The notes under the pieces: generated by a model | What the model saw: only the letters and a program-made list of their open reading frames with translations | Database searches by the model: none | Told to the model about the DNA's origin: nothing | NCBI GenBank assembly: GCA_051745395.1 | Contig: JBNJEA010000022.1 | Span: forward strand, 1-29,937 | Reading direction: 5' to 3' | Length of the DNA stretch: 29,937 bases | From: JBNJEA01 sp051745395 | GTDB taxonomy: Bacteria > Desulfobacterota > Desulfobacteria > Desulfobacterales > Desulfosalsimonadaceae | Shown here: in pieces, positions 1 through 9,400 of the stretch | Layout: each line of letters starts with the position of its first letter | Numbering within the stretch: the first letter of the stretch is position 1 | Translations under genes and position numbers: made by a program

Positions 1-725
1 AGTTCCCGGATTTTTTCCGGCTCGTTTTCCGGGTTTTCGCAATACACGCGGGGACAGTCGGCGGCCGCATCCCAGTAAATGTCGACAAATGGGAAGCTTT
101 CGTTTTTTGCGGCCTGCTTTATTCCGTCGCTGTCCTGGAGATGCCGGTGGACGGCGATTAAGTGCTTGCAGGTCTGCAGGCGGTTGCTTTCAAAATCGGG
201 GCAGGAACAGTGGCCGGCGCCGCTTTCCGGGTCGTGGACGGTGACTGTATACTGCCGGCCCCCGGGCGTTTCCACTATGTGCTCGCCCTTGAACATGTCA
301 CCGGTGATAATTTTCAGGTTTTCGGACCTGGCCCGTTTTTTCCGGTCCTCGATGGCCTGGGCGCGGATTTCCTCGCGGCCCAGGTAGGGAGATTCCGGTT
401 CTTCGGGCACGACCGGTTCCGTATCCGTCCCGGATTTGAAGGCAACGTTTTGCGAAATATCGAGCAGTGCGGCCACGGTATGCTTGCACCCGACGCCGGG
501 ATAGGGACAGTCGCAGTGGGTGTCGATTTCGTTGCCGTTGATTTGGATTTCGATGAAGTAGTCGCCGTAGTTGCCGTCGGCCATATATTCATAGCAGCCG
601 TTTTCCGCATCGATATAGGTCCCCGCGCAGGCACCGTATTCGAACAGCCGCTCGCCGCGCTTGTAAATAATATCCGTATCCGCAATTTCGTTTCGGATGT
701 AGTCCGGGGTCAACTGCTGATGCAT
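1..725 (-). CDS. SWIM zinc-finger protein, N-terminal part (probable SNF2-type helicase), cut by window edge
   Basis: This gene starts at 725 and is open through the left edge, so only its first 241 residues are visible. The start is an ATG nine bases after an AAGGAG ribosome-binding site. Two SWIM-type zinc motifs (CxC...CxH) are seen: Cys71, Cys73, Cys80, His82 and Cys173, Cys175, Cys186, His188. The second sits in a typical SWIM context (GEHIVETPGGRQYTVTV, then CSCPDF and TCKH). SWIM domains bind DNA or protein, and in bacteria this layout is often the N-terminus of SNF2-family helicases; the helicase part would lie outside the window, so that function is inferred. It follows the VapBC-like pair by 33 bases on the same strand and may be co-transcribed with it. 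The longer open frames on the opposite strand are shadows. Confidence 0.82.
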   Translation of the reverse strand, partial: MHQQLTPDYIRNEIADTDIIYKRGERLFEYGACAGTYIDAENGCYEYMADGNYGDYFIEIQINGNEIDTHCDCPYPGVGCKHTVAALLDISQNVAFKSGTDTEPVVPEEPESPYLGREEIRAQAIEDRKKRARSENLKIITGDMFKGEHIVETPGGRQYTVTVHDPESGAGHCSCPDFESNRLQTCKHLIAVHRHLQDSDGIKQAAKNESFPFVDIYWDAAADCPRVYCENPENEPEKIRE

Positions 726-758
726 CTATTTGGTCTCCTTTGCAAACAGAGGTCTTTT

Positions 759-1151
759 TCAGAACCAATCCTCGATAGTCAATCCCTCGACTCTGCTGAA
801 CTCTTTTGTGTTGTGGGTGACCAATATGGCATTGAGGCAAAAAGCTGTGCCGGCAATAAGGTTATCAAGAGGTCCTATGGGTGCGCCCTGTTTTTCAAGT
901 TCTGCTTTGACTTTTGCGGAAGCTTTTGCTTCTTTTGCGCCAAAAGGAAAAATGGTAATATATGAAACAAATGCCTCCAATTGCCTTTTTCGTGTTTGGG
1001 GATTGCTTGATTTGGCGATCCCGACTTCAAGTTCGTACAGTGTGATGGTTGAGGCAGCAATATCTTTGGGGGGTTTTGAAAAAAGCCTTTCCGCCACATT
1101 GCCATAACCCTTGAAGAAATATATAAGTGTATTGGTGTCAAGGAGATACAA
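759..1151 (-). CDS. PIN-domain toxin, VapC-like ribonuclease
   Basis: A 130-residue PIN-domain protein. VapC toxins are Mg-dependent ribonucleases that cut tRNA, rRNA or mRNA when released from their antitoxin. The acidic active-site set is visible: Asp5 in the N-terminal LLDTN, Glu40 in the LYELE helix, Asp96 in GPLDNLIAG, and a THNTKEF motif near the C-terminus (Asn114, Glu117) where many VapCs have N/DxxD/EF. Length fits the family. The best start is a TTG at 1151, one base after the TGA of the antitoxin gene, which implies translational coupling. The RNA target cannot be read from the sequence. Lower GC than the flanking genes suggests it arrived by transfer. Confidence 0.9.
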   Translation of the reverse strand: MYLLDTNTLIYFFKGYGNVAERLFSKPPKDIAASTITLYELEVGIAKSSNPQTRKRQLEAFVSYITIFPFGAKEAKASAKVKAELEKQGAPIGPLDNLIAGTAFCLNAILVTHNTKEFSRVEGLTIEDWF

Positions 1152-1152
1152 T

Positions 1153-1386
1153 TCAGAGGGTCTCTCTTGGGCTGTCCTGGCCGGGATTTGCTCTTAGTTC
1201 TTCAATTGTCGGGAAGTCATCTTTCCAGCTGCCTGCCAATTTGACAATATCCCGGGGCCACTCTGTTGCGATTTTTTCTTCAATAATTGCAGCCACCCAT
1301 TTGCTGACAGATACGTGATTTGACTTGGCGGCCTCCTTCATTTTGGTTTCGGTGCCGTTGTCTAGATAGATGGTTACTTGCCCCAT
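1153..1386 (-). CDS. Antitoxin of the VapBC-like pair
   Basis: A 77-residue protein whose N-terminal half (MGQVTIYLDNGTETKMKEAA, then SVSKWVAAIIEEK) has the short strand plus two helices of a ribbon-helix-helix DNA-binding fold. The C-terminal tail (WPRDIVKLAGSWKDDFPTIEEL) is the likely toxin-binding segment; the Gly-Ser-Trp pattern is common in antitoxins paired with PIN toxins. The ATG at 1386 follows a clear GGAGG at 1395-1399. Just upstream is a 16-bp perfect palindrome that is a likely binding site for the antitoxin or complex, giving autoregulation. It directly precedes the toxin gene. The exact antitoxin subfamily is not certain. Confidence 0.85.
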   Translation of the reverse strand: MGQVTIYLDNGTETKMKEAAKSNHVSVSKWVAAIIEEKIATEWPRDIVKLAGSWKDDFPTIEELRANPGQDSPRETL

Positions 1387-1413
1387 AACTTGATCCTCCG
1401 ATATCTTTTATAA

Positions 1414-1429
1414 TATAATTGCAATTATA
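1414..1429 (-). promoter_or_regulatory. Palindromic operator candidate upstream of the VapBC-like pair
   Basis: TATAATTGCAATTATA is a perfect 16-bp palindrome 28 bases upstream of the antitoxin ATG, overlapping TATAAT-like sequence that could serve as a -10 element. Toxin-antitoxin pairs of this type usually repress their own promoter through such a site. A second perfect palindrome, GTCAATGCATTGAC, lies at 1455-1468. Function is inferred. Confidence 0.5.
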
Positions 1430-1476
1430 AGTGCCAGAGGGGTGGCTGTCAAGAGTCAATGCATTGACGGCAAAGT

Positions 1477-1527
1477 AACTCGAGGTTTAAGGTTTTGGGT
1501 TTAAGGTATAAGGTAAAAAAATTCAAA
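1477..1527 (+). repeat. Dispersed 51-bp repeat, copy A
   Basis: This 51-bp segment runs from AACTCGAGG to AATTCAAA and carries GGTTTAAGG-type sub-repeats. The same sequence occurs at 25990-26040 in the opposite orientation with only two mismatches (TTAAGG here, TTACGG there). Both copies sit within about 25 bases after the stop codon of a minus-strand gene, here the M48 peptidase. It is probably a member of a genome-wide intergenic repeat family; no coding function is apparent. Confidence 0.75.
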
Positions 1528-1529
1528 TT

Positions 1530-2450
1530 TTACATTAATTTCCGATACTGCTTGAACCGGGCCTCCACGGTGGCCAAAGATGCCGCATCCGGGTATTTTC
1601 CGAGGTGTTGCCGGCAGCGCCGCAGCCGGGAATCCAAAGGCGGATGCGTGGAAAACCAGGAGCCTTTCTTTTTGGCGTTTTTCCGGTTGGCCTGAAGCAT
1701 TTCCAGCACCCGGATCATGCCGCGCGGGTCGTAACCGGTGCGGTAGGCGCATTCCATGGCGGATTGGTCCGCCTCGTATTCCATGCTCTTGTCCAGCCCC
1801 CGGTCAAAGAGCACACCCTGCAAATCGCCGATCATGTTCCGGTATTTTTTCCCCTCTTCGCCGTCCATGTTCAGGGTGCCGATTTTGCCGACGCCTTCGA
1901 AGAACTTGGCCCGCCGGATGGACTGCAGCGCGTGCTTGTGGGAAACATGGGCAACTTCGTGGGCCAGCACGTTGGCAAGCTCTGCTTCATCTTCCATGGA
2001 TTTGACCAGCCGGGCGCTTAGGAAAATAATGCCGCCGGGGCAGGCAAACGCGTTGTAGACGGGGCTTTGGACAATGACGAAGTGGTAGTTGATCTCCGGC
2101 CGGACGGCGTTTTTGGCCACCGCCCTGCCCACGGTGTTGACGTATTTTTGAAGGGACGAATCGTCTGCCGGCAGCCCGTAGCGCTGAAAACCCTCCAGGG
2201 CCAGGCTTTCGCCGATGGCAAATTCCGTTTCATAGTCGATGCCGGTGGCGCTCTGGGCGATGCTGCCGAGGCCTTCCGCGGCCTGCCGGGCTTTCTGGAT
2301 GTCCTTGTTTTTGCCTTCCGGATCCAGGGCCTTGAACAGGTCAAAGGCGCAGGCCGGGGAGGCAATAAGCCCCAAAGCCAGCGGCGCGGCGAGTTTTAAA
2401 AACTGGCGCCGGGTTTTCTGCCTCTGTTGATCGGTCTTCTCTGCACACAT
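1530..2450 (-). CDS. M48-family zinc metallopeptidase, exported with a Tat-type signal
   Basis: A 306-residue M48 peptidase, the family that includes BepA/LoiP-type periplasmic proteases acting in outer-membrane protein quality control. The zinc site is complete: HEVAH at residues 164-168 and the third ligand Glu224 in EYEAD. The N-terminus has a twin-arginine pattern (TRRQFLK at residues 13-19), a hydrophobic stretch and an ACA cleavage site near residue 35, so export by Tat is likely. It lies 15 bases downstream of the SH3-domain gene and is probably co-transcribed with it. No TPR region follows the protease domain, unlike BepA, so it is closer to the short LoiP-like form. The substrate is unknown. 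Confidence 0.93.
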   Translation of the reverse strand: MCAEKTDQQRQKTRRQFLKLAAPLALGLIASPACAFDLFKALDPEGKNKDIQKARQAAEGLGSIAQSATGIDYETEFAIGESLALEGFQRYGLPADDSSLQKYVNTVGRAVAKNAVRPEINYHFVIVQSPVYNAFACPGGIIFLSARLVKSMEDEAELANVLAHEVAHVSHKHALQSIRRAKFFEGVGKIGTLNMDGEEGKKYRNMIGDLQGVLFDRGLDKSMEYEADQSAMECAYRTGYDPRGMIRVLEMLQANRKNAKKKGSWFSTHPPLDSRLRRCRQHLGKYPDAASLATVEARFKQYRKLM

Positions 2451-2465
2451 AACACACCCCTTTAT

Positions 2466-2999
2466 TTACTCGGCGTATTGGCCGATTTGGCCGTTTTTCA
2501 AAAACCGTTCGATTTCCTTTCCCTCCACGGACATGGACAGCACCCGGTCTAAGGCCTTGCGGCTTTGCTCGGGGGTGCCGGTTTTATCCGCGTAGGCCCG
2601 GGCCTCGGGGGACAGGCCCCGTATGCTTCTGGCGCTGTCTGCGGAATCGGCCTCCACGCTGCTGCCGCTTAGCCCGCCGAGAAGCCCCCCGATGCCGCCG
2701 CCGTCATCTTTTTGGGCTTCATCGACGCCTTCGGGCTGGGTCCCCGACACCCGGCCCCGGTAGACCCATCCGGTTTTGCCGTTTTCGGTGGTGACCCGGT
2801 ACCAGCGCGACTCATAGGATTGCTCGGTCAGTTCGGCCCCGCGCTCCAGCACCGCAATGGTTTCCGAGGAGACGGACCGTTCGGCCTTCAGGTCGGCGCT
2901 GTCCGATGTGACCCATAGGGATTGGCCGGCATGGGCAATCGAAAGGGCCATAACCAGAAGTATGGCTGTAAAAAACGGGGTTAACATCTTTTCTTGCAT
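2466..2999 (-). CDS. Exported SH3-domain (SH3b) protein
   Basis: A 177-residue protein with an N-terminal signal peptide (hydrophobic core about residues 8-20, AHA cleavage site at about 24). It is followed by a bacterial SH3 domain at about residues 28-92 with the usual pattern: SADLKAERSVSSETIAVLERG, then SRWYRVTTENGKTGWVYRG. A glycine-rich linker and a charged helical C-terminus come next. SH3b domains commonly bind cell wall peptides or other proteins in the periplasm. The ATG at 2999 is preferred over an in-frame start 66 codons further upstream: it has a GAGG site 8 bases upstream, the signal peptide begins there, and the extra sequence looks non-coding. It heads an operon with the M48 peptidase and may be its partner or substrate adaptor (inference). 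Confidence 0.85.
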   Translation of the reverse strand: MQEKMLTPFFTAILLVMALSIAHAGQSLWVTSDSADLKAERSVSSETIAVLERGAELTEQSYESRWYRVTTENGKTGWVYRGRVSGTQPEGVDEAQKDDGGGIGGLLGGLSGSSVEADSADSARSIRGLSPEARAYADKTGTPEQSRKALDRVLSMSVEGKEIERFLKNGQIGQYAE

Positions 3000-3052
3000 G
3001 ATAATACCTCGCAACAAAATATTGGTTTTCACTTCTCCCCCACCCAATCTTT

Positions 3053-3069
3053 CCCCCGGTTGCCGGGGG
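3053..3069. repeat. Short GC-rich hairpin upstream of the SH3 gene
   Basis: CCCCCGG-TTG-CCGGGGG is a perfect 7-bp stem with a 3-base loop, in the leader region of the SH3/M48 operon. It could be a small structured repeat or an attenuator-like hairpin; there is no T-tract to make it a convincing terminator. Confidence 0.5.
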
Positions 3070-3133
3070 AGGTGAAAGCAGGTCCTGCCTGGAAAAATTT
3101 CAAGCAGGATTTTTGGGACTCTAAAACGTGGCC

Positions 3134-3325
3134 CTGACGGGACGCGAAAAAGGGGTTTGTGAGCGAGATTGCGCCGTTTGCCGAAAAAGCGGTTCATTTG
3201 AGCCGCGTTAAGAATTTCTCACTGTTTGAGGGCGCAAGCCCGAGTTTGAGAAATTCAGCGGGTCGAATGAACCGCGCGGCAAAGGGCGCACGAGCGAACA
3301 AATTCCTTTTTCGCGTACCCGTCAG
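3134..3325. repeat. 192-bp imperfect palindromic element
   Basis: The two halves of this segment are nearly reverse complements of each other. The outer arms are CTGACGGG (3134-3141) and CCCGTCAG (3318-3325), and pairing continues inward: CGCGAAAAAGG with CCTTTTTCGCG, then GCGGTTCAT with ATGAACCGC, then GAATTTCTCA with TGAGAAATTC. The centre is GGGC-GCAA-GCCC at 3230-3241, a hairpin capped by a GNRA-type tetraloop. It lies in the 443-bp gene-free stretch between the SH3 gene and the giant CHAT gene. It has no credible coding frame. It may be a non-autonomous palindromic mobile element, or may act as a strong structure in RNA. Nothing else is seen in the remainder of that stretch (3326-3442). 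Confidence 0.85.
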
Positions 3326-3442
3326 CCAAAAAATCAACAAATGGGACTTTTTTCAAAACCGGCATTTGCAGGTTTTTGTTTTGCCTTCCATCAACAGCAC
3401 AGGTTTCTGCCAAATTTGTGCCGCGCGTCCTGCCATGAAACC

Positions 3443-6400
3443 CTACTTAAAATCCCCCACCAATGTAAACGCCCCCCAGTAGCCCGGATGCGGGTAGCGG
3501 TTTTTCACGTGCCGCGTGGCGGCCTGCAGGCTGCGGGACTTGTTGTGTCTCGTGTATTCGCGGTAAAAGGCCTTGATCAGCATGGCCGTGGACACGTCGC
3601 TGACCCGCCAGAGGCTCGAGACCACCGTGTGGGTGCCGGCATAGAAAAACGAACGGTTTAGCCCGATGATTTCATCACCGGTTTTGACCTTGCCCAGCCC
3701 GGTCTGACAGGCACTTAAATATACCATATCCGCCCGGATATCCAACCCGAAAACTTCGGTGGCCCGAAGATCGCCGTCGTCGGCCGGATTCTGGCCGGCA
3801 CTTAACTTGATGGCCGACATCAGCGGGTTGACCGGATCGAATTCGCCGTGGGAGGCGATGTGGATGATGTCATAGTCGGCGATATGGTCGACCACCCAGG
3901 CCTCGGTGGCTTTTTCCCGCGTCAGCAGGGTGATTTCCGGGAAATTCCACTGGATTGAGCGGACTTCCTGTTCGGCAAAGGGCAGCGAAAGCGCGGGGTT
4001 TTCCAGGTCCGGGTTGCCGATGGCAAGCACTTTTAATTGAAACTTCGGCCGCTTGATCCGCCGGGGGATGGTGGCGTCGAGCACGCTGGCCGACGGCAGG
4101 TAAAACAGCGAATAGTCGTCCACGACAAAACGCTGGTTTCCGTACAGGGTGCCGAAGGACAGGTAGTGCAGCGCGCCGTGCGGGATGATGCCTATGGTAT
4201 GGATGCCGTCGAGATGGGTTTTGACCGGCGCCATCAACCGTTCGTACAGCTCGCCGGCATGACGCTGCCATGGCTGCAAATTCTGGATAATTTTTCGGTA
4301 TTGCCGGATGTTTTGCGCCAGTTGCGCTTTGTCCGCGGCAATCCGGACCATCCGGACGGGCGCCGTGTCGCTGTTTTGCTTTTGGTGCCGCACCACCCAG
4401 CAAATCACCTCGTTTTCCAGCACATAATAGGACAGCAGCGCCACGCCGGGTTCCAGGCGCCAGGCGATTTTTTCCAGATCCACCGGCGGCACGGAAATCA
4501 GGGTGGACAGCTGCGGGTGGTTGGCCTGGATGTCGAGCATCAGGTTTTCCCGCTCGTTTTTCAACTGCTGGAAGGCGGCCTTGTATTCTTCGGTTTCCGC
4601 CGGGGTTTCGGCATTGGCCAGCATTTGCTCGGTGGCCTCGATTTCTGAGCGCAGCACGGCCTGTTTTTGATACAGTTCGGTCTCGGCGGCGCTGCCCGGT
4701 GCAATGCGCTGGGTGCCCAGCAGGTCGATGAAGTTGCGCGAACGCGATTGCTCGGCGATTTCAAAGGCCGCCGCGGGCCGGTCCATGTCGGCCAAAAGCT
4801 GTACCAGGGCTTCATAGACCGACAGGCGGTTGACCATGAAGTTTTCCTTTAAATCCTTGATCCCGATGGCCGCGCGCATGGATTCAATGATGTCGATGGC
4901 CTCGCGGAAATACGCGGCGGCCCGGTCCCGGTCGGTTTTGTCTTCAAGGACCGCTTGGCCCATACCGTAAAGGGCCCGCCACCGGGTTTCCTTGATGTGC
5001 ATCTGCCGGGAAAGTGAAAGCGCCTTGTCGTATGCCGCCTGTGCCGGGGCATACGATTTTATCGCCAGCAACGCGTTGGCCCGGCCGAGATGGGCCTTGG
5101 CGGCGTTGATCCGGTTGCCGATGGCATCGGAAAGCGCTATGGCTTCGTCGAAAAGGGGCACCGCCTTTTCCGGCTGATCCATTTCCAGGTAGGTCAGGCC
5201 CTTGTTTCGGGCGTCGTAGGCCATGGCCCACTTGGAGCCTAAACGCTTGTCAATGGCCATGGCCCGGTCAAACAGGGAAAGCGCTTTTTGATAATTTCCG
5301 GTCTCCCGGTGGACCAGGCCGAGGTTGTTTAGCGTGGAGGCGATCTCGTCGGGCCGGACATTTAAATTTTTCGCCAATTCCAGTGCGGCTTCGAGCTCGG
5401 CAAAGGCCTTTTCGTAGTTGCCCAGCGACCACCAGATCAGCCCGGAGGTGTTTCGGGCCATGACCTGGAGCAGGGCAAATCCGCCGGCTTCGGCTGTCTG
5501 CCGGCAGGTGCGGGCCTGCCGGAAGGCTTCTTCAAAATCGCCCTGGAACCAGGCATTGTTGGCTTGCTCAATGATGATCTTGGCCTTTAAGCGTTCATGG
5601 TCGGCCGTATCGCCGGAAATGTCGGCAAGCGCCTTTTCATAGGCGGCTTCGGCTTTGGGAAACACGCCCAGCAGCCGGTAGCAGCGCCCGATGTTTAACC
5701 GGGCCTCGGCGGTTTTTGGCCGCTGTCCGAGTTCGGTGTAAATGGCTTCGGCTTTTTCATAGTGCCGGATCGCTTCCGGGTAGCGGTTTAACCGCAGGTC
5801 GTAGATGCGGCCGATGTTGATGTGCTGGGCGGCCGTCATTTCGCGGCGGCCCAGGGTCCGGGTCAGTTCCGCGGCCGCCCGGAAACGGCTTAAGGCCTTT
5901 TCATAGGAGGTGGCGTTTTCCAGCACCACGCCCAGGTCGGTCATGGCGTCGGCCAGCCGTTGGTCGGCAGCAGCCATGTCAAAAATGGCCACGGCCGTTT
6001 CGATCACGGAAACGGCCTGGTCGTACTGCTTTAAGCGGGCATGGATTAAGCCCAGTGTCAGCATGGCCTCGGCGTGGGCCTTGCTGTCGGGCTGGCTGGC
6101 TTCAAGGCGGTCGGCAAGGTGTCGGGCCAGAAATAGCGCCTTTTCCAGGTGCCCGGCCTGATAGGCGCTTTCCCTCCCGAACCGGTACAGGGCCGGAAGA
6201 TACTGGGAAAACTGGTCCCGCTGGGCGGCGATGGCGATGGCGTTTTCGAAATGAACCAGGGCCGTTTCCGGGCGGCCGGTGTCAAAGTCGGACCGGCCGG
6301 CCTGAACGTATTGGATAAATTTGGATTCGGCAAACCGCTTGGCTTCTGCCGGGTTCATGCCCCGGTAGCCAAGCAAAAGGGGCCCGGTTCTGCCGCCGGC

Positions 6401-9400
6401 CTGCCCGACGGCATCAGCGGCCGACATGTCGGCATAGCCGGTCAAAATATCTCCGATCTGCCGGTTTTTTTGCCCTGCCGGGGCCTGGCAGACCAGGACG
6501 GCCGGGCATCCGTAGAGGCAGAAAAGGTGGGCGATCTGCTCGACATGGGCCATGGGCGCATCTGCCAGAATTGCCAGGGACAGATTCGATGTCTGTGAAA
6601 GCAGCTGCTGCAGGCCGATGCGATCTCCATTTCCGGTACGGGCGGCGTAAAAGTGCCGGGCGGTTTGCCCGCCTGTTGTGGGCACGTCCGTGGCCCGGAT
6701 CAGTCTGTGGGGCAGCACCAACGTGTCTGCAGCATCCATGCCGTATGCCGCCGCTTTGGATGTTGTGTCAGCGGCCTGCCAGGGCAATCGTTCATAGGGG
6801 TCGGATAAGGATGTGCCGGCAAACAGGGTTTCGGCCGGCCGGTTTGATACGGCCAGCAGCCGGTGCTTGAAGGGCTTGCGGTTGGCAAAACTTCGATACA
6901 GGTGCGTGCCGCTTGCCACGTGGGGGCATTCGGCATTTTTCCGGAATGACGCCGGGTCCGGCCAGGCGATGTAGGGTGCTTGTTCTCCTTTGGCGTCGTC
7001 GATGACCGCCTGGATTTCGGCCGGATTGTCTGCGGTTTCGGCGGCGATGCCCGATGAAGTCACGGTAAAGACGAGGTGTGCCGGCCGGCTTTTGCCCGTG
7101 GGAACCACCCGGATCAGCCGGCCGTCTGTCTCCAGGGCGTCCATAACATCCATGAGCCCGGCGGCCTGCGGCTTGAAAAACGCCGTCCAGTCCGTGGAAA
7201 TGTCGCCGCCGGAACCGGCAAGCATCCGGGACGCCGCCCGGCAGGTTCGGCGCAGATCGTCATATCGGTCCTGCAGCCGGGCGGTTTTTTCCGCATCCGG
7301 TTGTTTTTTCCGTTTTTCGGCCACCAGCTGATCGGCGGCGGTTTCGGCCCGGCCCATGGCGCCGAAAATCGTCATCACCAGCCGCCGCCGGTGCGGATCG
7401 TCAATGCGGCCGACCGCATCCGGCAGGTCTCCGGCCTGTTGTTCCAGCAGGTCCTTTTCCCGCAAAAGGCGCTTTTTGATATAGGGTTTTTTTTCGGCTT
7501 CGGCCTCCGCGATCTCTTTTTCATAGGACCGGATGCGGTTTAGGCGGGGGAAATGTTTTTCGTAAAACCGTTTTTCGGCCTGCCCATCGGGGCGGATCAA
7601 GGCAGCCGTCCGGTTGAAGCGCCCCAGTTCGGCGATGTGTTCGGCGAGGTCAAAGGCGGTTTCTGCGTTTTTTTGCCGAAAGGTTTGCCAGACCAGCGGG
7701 CCGAAGGTTTCGATGATTTCCATGGGGCCAGATCCGGCCCGGGACAGGGGGACGGTTTCGAGTGCGGCCAGGGCTTTTTCATGCCGGCCCAGGCCGGCGG
7801 CCGCCCGCCAGGCAAGCTCCGGCAGCAGGCCGGCTTCCGCGACAGAAAGGGCTTTTTCAAAATGGGTTTCCGCCACCGGGAATTCGCCCAGTTTCTGCGA
7901 TACAGCGGCTTTGTTGAGGTGCAGGCGGGCCTTTGTGGCAAGGCCGTTGCGGTCCGGTTCGGTCTCTGTGTTTTTAAATACGGCCAGCCCATTGGTAAGG
8001 TGGCCCACCGCCTTTGTAAGGCCGTTCATTGCATAAACCGCGCCCTTGACCCCGGCGCCGTCCAGCGCCTCGGCGGCCGTGCTGTAGCAGACCCCCATGC
8101 GGTTGTGGTATGCCGCAAGCTGCATGGAATTGCGGGTGACCGTCGACGATGCCAGCAGGTCCACGGTTTTTTCATCCAGGCGCATCAGCCGTTTCAAAGA
8201 CGATGTGATCTCTTGCGCCGAAAACGTTTCTTGTTGTAGCCCGGCTTCCAAAACCGCGGCCATGTTGCCCAGGTTGGTAGCGGCGCTGATCGGTGTCTCC
8301 ATGGCCAAAGTCAGTTCCGCCGAGTAGGCAAACCGGTCAAAGGCCGTATCCAGCTCCCCCCCGGCCCGGGCCAGCAGCCCCGCCCGGTGATACAGCAGGG
8401 CCACGCCGTAGCGGTCGGACTCGGACACGGTTTTGCCCATGGGGTAGGGCTTGAGCTGTTTTTCCATATCGGTGCGGGCGGATTCGAGTTCGCCGAGTTC
8501 CAGGTGAATCCGGGCGATAAAGGTCCGGGCCAATCGTTTTTCCTGGTCTTCGGAAAACCCCTGGGCCGCTTCGGTGGCCGAGTCCGCGCTCATGGCCGTC
8601 TGGAAGGAAAAATCGAGCAAGGCATCGCTTTGCTGCTTTTTTTCGGGTTTCGAGATCCCGTGGGCATCGATGAGATCGAGTACTTCCTCAAATTCCGCGG
8701 CAGCGGTATGGAGCAGGCGCCGGCGTTTTGGCCCGGCATGGGTCGCCGCCAGGTGGTAGGTGTTGTAGGCGATGGCCCGGCGGTTTCCGGCCAGGTTGCC
8801 GGTCCGGCCGGTGTCTTTGTTGAGGATATAGGCCTGTTGAAAGGCGTTGATGGCCCTTTCCCAAAGTTCGGCCTGCTGGCAGGCCAGGCCGAGCCGGTCG
8901 CTCATTTCCGTTTTTAGGGCCACCAACTGTTCCGGCAGGTCCAGGGCGGCGCCGATGGCCCCGGTCATCACCCGGAGCTGTGTTTCCGGCTGCTCCACCC
9001 GGGCCCGGCACTTGCCCTTTGCGCAGGCGGCATTTACGTCCCGGGCCAGGGCGGCAATCGCCTGGTTTATGTCCTTTTGTTTTTTAAGCAGCCGCTGGAT
9101 TTCTTTTTTATAGCGCTGCCAATCCTTGCCGGGCGGGGCGGCAACCGTTTCGGCGACCGCTGATACCCGGCGCTCGATTTTCGCCTGGCGTCCGGCCAGC
9201 ACGTCGGCCCGCTTTTCAAGGGCGGCCTGCTGTTTGGCCGGTGCCAGGACCCGGTCCCGGACCGTCCGGTGCAGCCGGTCAAACGCCTTAGCAGCGGCTG
9301 CCGGCGACAAGCGGCGGTCGAGGTTTTCAATGGCGGTTTCATAGGCCGAGACCGCCTCGGGTGTATCGGCGGCCTGGAAGGCGCATTCGCCCAGGCGCTT

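Noticed and set aside
162..965. Plus-strand open frame of 267 codons across the SWIM gene and the PIN toxin
   Set aside because: The minus strand carries clear SWIM zinc motifs and a complete PIN domain; the plus-strand product has no family pattern.
2466..3197. Longer start for the SH3 protein at 3197
   Set aside because: The extra 66 residues run into the palindromic region, are rich in Arg/Pro without pattern, and place the signal peptide inside the protein.
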